DNA of 9,683 bases from JACCUZ01 sp038246575 (GTDB taxonomy: Bacteria > Actinomycetota > Actinomycetes > JACCUZ01). The stretch covers positions 1 through 9,683 of the forward strand of contig JBBRVU010000165.1 of NCBI GenBank assembly GCA_038246575.1, written 5' to 3'. Position numbers and translations under genes: made by a program. Below the pieces are notes generated by a model. It worked only from the letters and a program-made list of their open reading frames with translations, ran no database searches and was not told where the DNA came from. How positions within the stretch are numbered: the stretch's first letter is position 1; every line of letters starts with the position of its first letter. Below, piece by piece: positions 5,841 to 9,683 of this stretch.

Positions 5841-6955
5841 GCCGCCGCCGACTCCAGGCGGTCCGGGTCGCGCCGGCCGGACATCCGCCGGGCAATGTTC
5901 CGCGCGACGTGCTCGGCGTCACGGCCGACTCCGGTGACCAGCATGGAGGCGAAGGCGTACAGGAACGGCACCCCGACGAACCACAACCCAGGGGTGGACT
6001 CGACGGCGCCACGACGGGTCCGCGGCCACCCGTCGTCGCCGAGCACGGGCAGGTCGATCCAGGAGACGTCCGCGCCAAACCCGGTGCACCAGACCACGTT
6101 GGCCACCTCGAGCACCTGACCGTCGGCGAGTAGCGGCCGCCCGTCGCGGACCTCGACGACCTTGGCCTCGACCCGCTGCACCCCGGCCGCCGCGAGGTCT
6201 GCGCGCTTCACCCGCAGCAGCGGTCCACCCCCGGCGCGCACGTGTGGCCGCATCGCCCGGCCGAGTGGCGTGCGCTCGGTGAACACGTGCAGAGCGGCGA
6301 AGCGCATCACCGGCCACGCGACCCGTCCGGCCCGGCCCTCGATGCGGAAGGGGAGCTGCCCGCGGTCTGGCCCGCACAGGACGGTCTGGTGGGTGGCGGC
6401 GACCTCGTAGGCGATGTCCGCGCCGGAGTGGGCCGCGCCGACGACCAGCACCGGGCCGTCCAGCAGGTCGGCGGGGTTGTGGTAGGACGCCGAGTGCAGC
6501 TGCCGGATCTCCGGGTCGAGCTCGGCCGCAAACGCCGGCACACGGGGTTTGGGGAACGTCCCGGTTGCCACGACGACGTTCGCCGCGTCGTAGTCGACGT
6601 CGTCGGTGGTCACGGTGAACCGGTCGCCGTGAGCGGACAACCGGGAGACAGTGACGCCGGTGTGCACTGGCAGCGCGAAGTGCTGTGCGTACGCCTCCAG
6701 GTAGGCGGCCATGTCGTCCTTGGTGGGGAACGTCCACGCCGGAGCGGGGAACGCCATGCCCGGCAGCCCGCTGTACTGCGCCGGGTTGTACAGCCGCAGT
6801 GAGTCGAACCGCTGCCGCCACACGTCGCCGACGCGCTCATGGGTCTCGAGGACCACCGACGGCCGGCCCACCCGGGCCAGGTGGTAGGCGGTGGACAGGC
6901 CGGCCTGGCCGGCGCCGATGATGACGGTCTCGGCTCGCTGCGCTCGGGTGACCAT
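5837..6955 (-). CDS. CzcO-type FAD/NAD(P)-binding oxidoreductase (flavin monooxygenase-like)
   Basis: This 372-residue soluble flavoprotein is related to class B flavin monooxygenases and CzcO. Such enzymes use NADPH and O2 to oxygenate small molecules. Features in order are the FAD-binding GxGxxG as GAGQAG (14-19), ending in E37; RVGDVWRQRFDSLRLYNP (41-58); VVVATGTFPKPRVP (127-140); a second dinucleotide site VVGAAHSGADIA (171-182); WCTGFGADVSWID (289-301); and the C-terminal GLWFVGVPFLYAFASMLVTGVGRDAEHVARNI (323-354). The second site has GAAHSG in place of GxGxxG. The FMO fingerprint region reads LHSASYHNPAD (153-163), not FxGxxxHxxxY. Length is typical of the short CzcO-like group. ATG 6955 has GGAG six bases upstream. 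It follows the SemiSWEET-like gene by 30 bases and overlaps the methyltransferase gene. Substrate unknown. Confidence 0.9.
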   Translation of the reverse strand: MVTRAQRAETVIIGAGQAGLSTAYHLARVGRPSVVLETHERVGDVWRQRFDSLRLYNPAQYSGLPGMAFPAPAWTFPTKDDMAAYLEAYAQHFALPVHTGVTVSRLSAHGDRFTVTTDDVDYDAANVVVATGTFPKPRVPAFAAELDPEIRQLHSASYHNPADLLDGPVLVVGAAHSGADIAYEVAATHQTVLCGPDRGQLPFRIEGRAGRVAWPVMRFAALHVFTERTPLGRAMRPHVRAGGGPLLRVKRADLAAAGVQRVEAKVVEVRDGRPLLADGQVLEVANVVWCTGFGADVSWIDLPVLGDDGWPRTRRGAVESTPGLWFVGVPFLYAFASMLVTGVGRDAEHVARNIARRMSGRRDPDRLESAAA

Positions 6956-6985
6956 CGTCTGCTCCGATCTCCGGGAGCCTTCACG

Positions 6986-7315
6986 CTAGGTCGACAACGG
7001 GCTGGTCGCGTCGGGAGAACTGTGTAGATCCGGCCGTCGCTGTGGCGGGCGTCGCATGTGCCAGCGCACATACCAGATGAGCATCAGCGCGCTGGAGACC
7101 AGGTAGAAGGCGTGCAGCGCCCATACCGGACCCATCGGCAGGTCGAACACGTAGACGGAGTGGATCGCGTTCCCGATGTTGGCCAGGGCGATGTTGCCCA
7201 GGCTGTAGGAGGACAGGTCCTTGGTCCGCGCCGCCTTGACGAGCATAGGGAGCGTGCTGACCACGAAGATCACGGTCGAGACAGTGCCCGCAAGCATCGG
7301 CAGCGTCGTGTCCAC
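6986..7315 (-). CDS. Small three-helix PQ-loop/SemiSWEET-like membrane protein
   Basis: This 109-residue membrane protein has three hydrophobic segments (about 5-24, 38-56 and 63-84) and a basic, Pro-rich cytoplasmic-type tail (88-109). The stretch ending helix 1, VSTLPMLVKAARTKDLSSYS (19-38), closely matches the SemiSWEET/PQ-loop pattern 'Pro-Gln--k--rtks---S', with Met in place of Gln. ALANIGNAIHSVYVFDLP (43-60) matches helix 2, including an Asn in the substrate path. SemiSWEETs are dimeric sugar transporters of about 85-100 residues; sugar transport here is inferred. I choose GTG 7313-7315 because GGAGG (7321-7325) lies five bases ahead of it. A GTG at 7340-7342 would add nine residues but has no visible ribosome site, and ATG 7295-7297 would cut into the region before helix 1. 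It lies between the regulator gene (gap 112 bases) and the flavoprotein gene (gap 30). Confidence 0.8.
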   Translation of the reverse strand: MDTTLPMLAGTVSTVIFVVSTLPMLVKAARTKDLSSYSLGNIALANIGNAIHSVYVFDLPMGPVWALHAFYLVSSALMLIWYVRWHMRRPPQRRPDLHSSPDATSPLST

Positions 7316-7320
7316 GGCAG

Positions 7321-7325
7321 CCTCC
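7321..7325 (-). promoter_or_regulatory. Ribosome binding site choosing a GTG start for the SemiSWEET-like gene
   Basis: GGAGG on the minus strand is followed by CTGCC and then GTG at 7315-7313. This spacing is ideal and favours the internal GTG over the longer frame opening at 7342, in which these bases would code for Val-Glu-Ala. Confidence 0.6.
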
Positions 7326-7360
7326 ACGTATCGGCTGCCCACGACGCTATGAGCGGGCGA

Positions 7361-7409
7361 GCCGGCGCTGCGTCGGGCGAGCTGACCATCCCGGTAGCCG
7401 GTGCTGCGT
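7361..7409. repeat. Imperfect 13-base direct repeat between regulator and SemiSWEET-like gene
   Basis: GCCGGCGCTGCGT (7361-7373) and GCCGGTGCTGCGT (7397-7409) differ at one base and start 36 bases apart in the short gap after the LuxR gene. Their spacing is roughly three to three and a half helical turns. They might be protein sites for an internal promoter, or chance in GC-rich DNA. Confidence 0.3.
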
Positions 7410-7427
7410 GCGCAGAATCGTGTACCG

Positions 7428-9104
7428 CTACACGAGCCCGTGCTCGTAGGCGAAGGCGGTCGCGCCGGACCGGGACGACAGGCCGAGCTTGGTGAAGATG
7501 TTGCTGACGTGCCGGGCCACGGTCTTCTCGCTGAGGAACAGGTCTCCGGCGATGGCCCGGTTGGTCTTCCCGGCCGCGACGAGGCGGAGCACCTCGACCT
7601 CGCGACGGGTCAGACCGGCGGCCAGCCCCGGGTCTGCCTCGCCGGCGATCCGGTCCAGCCCGGCCAGCTCGGGGATCGCTCCCAGCTCCCGGAACACCCA
7701 GCGCGCCGCGTCGAGCTCGAGGCTGTGGCCGTCCGCGTCGCCGAGGGCACCACAAGCCTTGCCGATCAGGACGCGGACCCGCGCAGCGTCGTACGGCGCG
7801 TCGAGGTCGTGCCAGACGTTCCAGGCTTGCCGCAGCGTGCGTACGGCGGCCACGGCATCGCCCTCGGCCAGCTGCACTGCGCCCAGGGCCTGCGCCGCCA
7901 TTGCCTGCAGCAGTGGTGCGGCGACGTCGGCGGCGGCCTGCGCGAGCTGCTCAGTGGCCACCCGGGCCCGCGGGACCTCGTCGGCGGCGAGCGCGGCCTC
8001 GACGTAGGCGGCGAGGACGGAGTGCCGCAGCCGAGGCTCCAGCACCTCCTCGCTTGCCCGACGCAGCGATGTCTCGGCCGCGGCGGCATCCCCCTGCGCC
8101 AACCGCAGCAGTGCCATGCCGGGCTGGGCCGGGTGCCCGAAGCGGGTCGCCTCCCGGTACGCCGTCTCGGCGGCGACGAACTCCCCGCGCAGCCGGTGCA
8201 GCTCGGCCTCCTCGTAGATGGCGGCGCCCACCGCAGGCTGGCCGGGTGAGCGGGCGTAACGCGCCTTGGCCCGGCGGGCTTCCGCCAGCGCGTCGGGCCA
8301 CCGGCCGTGCATCCGCATGATCTGTGTGCGGTGCACGAGGCACTGCCCGCTGTAGGGCACGAGGTCCGGCTGCGCGTCGCACCAACGCGTCAGCGCCGCC
8401 GTCCACTCCTCGGCCCGGCGGAGGTCGAAGACGTCCTGGCAGCCCTCGATCACAGTGCAATAGACGTCCCCGGCCACGATGGGCGTGACCTCGCCAGCGG
8501 TGACAGCGACCATCGCCTCGTCGAGCATGGCGAGCCCTGTCTCGGGTTCGCCGAGCAGGATGAGCGCGCGACCCTGCATGGTGCGCGCCTGGGCCAGCAG
8601 GTCGGGCTCGTCGAAGCGTTCGCCGATGCCGATGGCATCCGCCAGGAGACTGCTTGCGCCGGTGAGGTCGCCGGACATGATCAGCTGGTGGGACGGCAGC
8701 AGCAGTAGGTAACCTCGCTCGACGCAATCACGACCGTCGGCGGCCAGCAGCCGCTGCGCGCGGTTCGCCCAACCGCCTGCCTGGGCGATCTGGCCGCGGT
8801 GTGCGAGCAGGTAGGCAAGCCAGAACGCGTTGCGCGCGGCCCGTACCCGGTCGCCGGCGGCCTCGAGCTCCTGGTGCAACCGGGCCAGTACCTCGGCGCA
8901 GCGCTCGTCGTCACCGGTGAGGAAGGATGCGTTGGCGAGGCGTTCGAGGTCCTCCGGTACCAGAGGGGTCTTCGAGTCGGCGACGGCCAGCTCGCGGTAG
9001 GCGTCCGCCCAGGCTTGTCGGGCGTACGCGTCCCGGCCCCGGCCCAACGCGTCGGCGACGCCCACGGTGCTCTCCCACTCGGCAACTCTCACTCGTCGTC
9101 TCAC
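7428..9104 (-). CDS. LuxR-family transcriptional regulator with N-terminal TPR-like helical repeats
   Basis: This 558-residue cytoplasmic DNA-binding regulator is about 490 residues of alanine-rich helical hairpins followed by a LuxR/GerE helix-turn-helix. The HTH (498-558) reads LTRREVEVLRLVAAGKTNRAIA, then SEKTVARHVSNIFTKLGLSSR; the recognition helix is near 525-540. The N-terminal part has TPR-type signs (WLAYLLAHRG, A-R-L-L spacing, paired helices of about 35-40 residues). It also has a well-conserved block from GEVTPIVAGDVYCTVIEGCQD (204-224) to CDAQPDLVPYSGQCLVHR (242-259), which I recall from a widespread actinobacterial family of LuxR regulators lacking the MalT/LAL-type ATPase. No Walker A is present. 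The GTG start at 9104 has GGAG six bases upstream. It is the first gene of the same-strand cluster and a plausible local regulator; its signal is unknown. Confidence 0.9.
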   Translation of the reverse strand: MRRRVRVAEWESTVGVADALGRGRDAYARQAWADAYRELAVADSKTPLVPEDLERLANASFLTGDDERCAEVLARLHQELEAAGDRVRAARNAFWLAYLLAHRGQIAQAGGWANRAQRLLAADGRDCVERGYLLLLPSHQLIMSGDLTGASSLLADAIGIGERFDEPDLLAQARTMQGRALILLGEPETGLAMLDEAMVAVTAGEVTPIVAGDVYCTVIEGCQDVFDLRRAEEWTAALTRWCDAQPDLVPYSGQCLVHRTQIMRMHGRWPDALAEARRAKARYARSPGQPAVGAAIYEEAELHRLRGEFVAAETAYREATRFGHPAQPGMALLRLAQGDAAAAETSLRRASEEVLEPRLRHSVLAAYVEAALAADEVPRARVATEQLAQAAADVAAPLLQAMAAQALGAVQLAEGDAVAAVRTLRQAWNVWHDLDAPYDAARVRVLIGKACGALGDADGHSLELDAARWVFRELGAIPELAGLDRIAGEADPGLAAGLTRREVEVLRLVAAGKTNRAIAGDLFLSEKTVARHVSNIFTKLGLSSRSGATAFAYEHGLV

Positions 9105-9332
9105 AGACTGCTCCGCCAGGTCGGGTACGTCACGCGGCTCGGCGTGGTCACCGCACGAAGTCCGCGATCACCGCGGCGACGCGGGCGGATCGATCAGCAA
9201 GAGCCAGGGACCACGGCCCGGGAAGTCAGCGCGTACCACAGCGCCCACGGCGCGCCGCCCGAGCTCACCAGGGCTGGTGCTGGGTGCTTTGCTGTCACGT
9301 CAGGACGGTCGCGGGCGGTGGCGGGTGGATCG
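9105..9332. other. Upstream region of LuxR regulator gene
   Basis: No convincing gene is present in these 228 bases on either strand. The region should carry the promoter of the regulator gene on the minus strand. I found no clear -10/-35 pair. A perfect 5-bp inverted repeat CCGCG-ATCAC-CGCGG (9162-9176) about 60 bases before the GTG could be a regulator site, with low certainty. The right border is the terminal repeat of an IS3-family remnant, so any distal control elements may have been cut off by that insertion. Confidence 0.4.
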
Positions 9333-9356
9333 TGAACCGTCCTGGCCCAGTGGAGA
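9333..9356. repeat. Terminal inverted repeat of IS3-family remnant (right end)
   Basis: The sequence begins TGAACCGTCCTGG and ends GTGGAGA. From memory, the IS6110-type IS3-family terminal repeat begins TGAACCGCCCCGG and contains GGAGAC, so the match is close: 11 of the first 13 bases, then GGAGAC after a one-base gap. It sits immediately beyond, and slightly overlapping, the end of the transposase remnant read on the minus strand, which is where the right end of such an element belongs. The other end is absent from the window. Confidence 0.6.
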
Positions 9357-9540
9357 CGCGGTTGTGCCGGTACGGCGGGTTCCGGGACGACGGTGTGACG
9401 GTGGCGCTGCTGCTCGTGCTCGACTGGTGGGAGGTCGTCGCAGTGGCCGCGCAGGCGGCGGTCGTTGTTCCAGTCGACCCAGGGTAGGCCAGCTCGACGT
9501 CGTCGATGCCCTGCCACAGGCGGGACGGCGGATCGCGCAA
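9350..9540 (-). pseudogene. IS3-family transposase (OrfB) C-terminal remnant, frameshifted
   Basis: On the minus strand LWQGIDDVELA (9519-9487) continues in another frame as LPWVDWNNDRRLRGHCDDLPPVEHE (about 9487-9413), ending AVPAQPRLH near 9350. Together these match the end of IS3-family integrase-type transposases, 'W-GIDDVELATL-WVDWYN-RRLH--CGD-PPVE', including the conserved final part of the DDE domain. A small deletion near 9487 breaks the frame, and the terminal stop expected after Leu-His is a TGG Trp codon. The catalytic upstream part, OrfA and the left end are missing. The remnant ends abruptly at about 9540, where a different insertion sequence seems to begin. It cannot encode an active enzyme. 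Confidence 0.72.
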
Positions 9541-9683
9541 CTCTCAGAACGTGTTGGGAAAGCACTCGGCGAGCCTCCGTGACTGTTGTGACTGAGGTGG
9601 CCAGTGTGGCGGTGTGGCGTCCACTTCCCCGCGCCCCTATCCCTCCGATCTGACCGATGAGCAGTGGGCGTTGATCGCGCCGA
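9541..9683 (+). mobile_element. Left end of an IS5-family insertion sequence (truncated by window)
   Basis: Recognisable IS3 coding sequence stops at about 9540, and an IS5-type transposase starts 70 bases later, so the left border of the IS5-type element should lie near 9541. The first bases, TCTCAGAACGTGTTGGGAAA (9542-9561), are a plausible terminal repeat. The right end lies outside the window, so neither the inverted repeat nor a target duplication can be confirmed. Confidence 0.42.
9614..9683 (+). CDS. IS5-family transposase, N-terminal fragment
   Basis: An open frame from GTG 9614 runs to the window end and encodes 23 residues including RPYPSDLTDEQWALIAP. 'YPSDLTDEQWALI-P' is the hallmark N-terminus (DUF4096-type) of IS4/IS5-family transposases common in actinomycetes. 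The in-frame stop TGA at 9593-9595 limits the start to this GTG. A weak GAGGTGG lies upstream at 9594-9600. The DDE catalytic core is beyond the window. Confidence 0.72.
   Translation, partial: MASTSPRPYPSDLTDEQWALIAP

Noticed and set aside
4915..6078. Long minus-strand open frame of 387 codons covering the methyltransferase gene in another frame.
   Set aside because: The product is low-complexity Arg/Ser/Pro/Gly; the overlapping frames contain clear ICMT-like and flavoprotein motifs, so this is a shadow frame apart from the uncertain tail discussed separately.
7432..7447. 6-bp perfect hairpin ACGAGC-CCGT-GCTCGT as a terminator of the LuxR gene.
   Set aside because: It lies inside the last codons of the gene, before the stop on the minus strand except for its outermost edge being interior, and has no T-tract; probably a coding coincidence.
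7401..8249. Plus-strand open frame of 282 codons opposite the LuxR gene.
   Set aside because: It is antisense to a strongly supported regulator with a clear helix-turn-helix, and the translated product shows no family resemblance.
9194..9565. Minus-strand open frame of 123 codons at the right edge as a real gene.
   Set aside because: Only its middle part resembles a protein family, and that part is the IS3 transposase C-terminus in a shifted frame; the remainder runs through the terminal repeat into flanking DNA after loss of the stop.
1..9683. CRISPR array, tRNA, toxin-antitoxin pair, phage or defence-system genes.
   Set aside because: No regularly spaced repeats, no cloverleaf-like sequence, and no matching protein motifs were seen on either strand.

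Overview
The window is GC-rich, with strong G/C preference at third codon positions. Six of the eight full-length genes start with GTG, and several gene junctions are four-base GTGA overlaps. Together with the protein families present, this points to a high-GC actinomycete chromosome; the exact genus cannot be read from the sequence. All eight full-length genes lie on the minus strand. The only plus-strand coding sequences are two transposase fragments cut by the window edges.

Left edge (1-135): the last 44 codons of an IS630-family transposase. Next, transcribed from right to left (4906 to 248), is a four-gene ABC importer operon of the BmpA/NupABC (B. subtilis NupNOPQ) type. It encodes a lipoprotein solute-binding protein, a fused two-domain ATPase and two membrane permeases, the last three joined by GTGA overlaps. 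The family mostly imports nucleosides or purine-type compounds, but the exact substrate is an inference. A leader of about 450 bases (4907-5360) contains no gene I can support. It holds a possible promoter and an 8-bp perfect inverted repeat just upstream of it, plus a possible terminator hairpin for the cluster to its right.

The middle and right (9104 to 5361) hold a second same-strand cluster. It encodes a large TPR-type LuxR regulator, a small three-helix PQ-loop/SemiSWEET-like membrane protein, a CzcO-type FAD/NAD(P)-binding monooxygenase-like protein, and a small isoprenylcysteine carboxyl methyltransferase-like membrane methyltransferase that overlaps the flavoprotein gene by four bases. 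The arrangement suggests a regulator, a small transporter and two modifying enzymes acting on one hydrophobic or small-molecule substrate. No single pathway is identifiable.

Right edge (9333-9683): insertion-sequence debris. A frameshifted 3' end of an IS3-family transposase (IS6110-like terminal repeat, stop codon lost) abuts what looks like the left end of an IS5-family element, whose transposase starts at 9614 and runs off the window. The two metabolic clusters are therefore bracketed by unrelated insertion sequences. I see no CRISPR array, tRNA, rRNA, phage genes or recognisable defence system. The most interesting parts are the LuxR/SemiSWEET/flavoprotein/methyltransferase cluster and the nested IS remnants.
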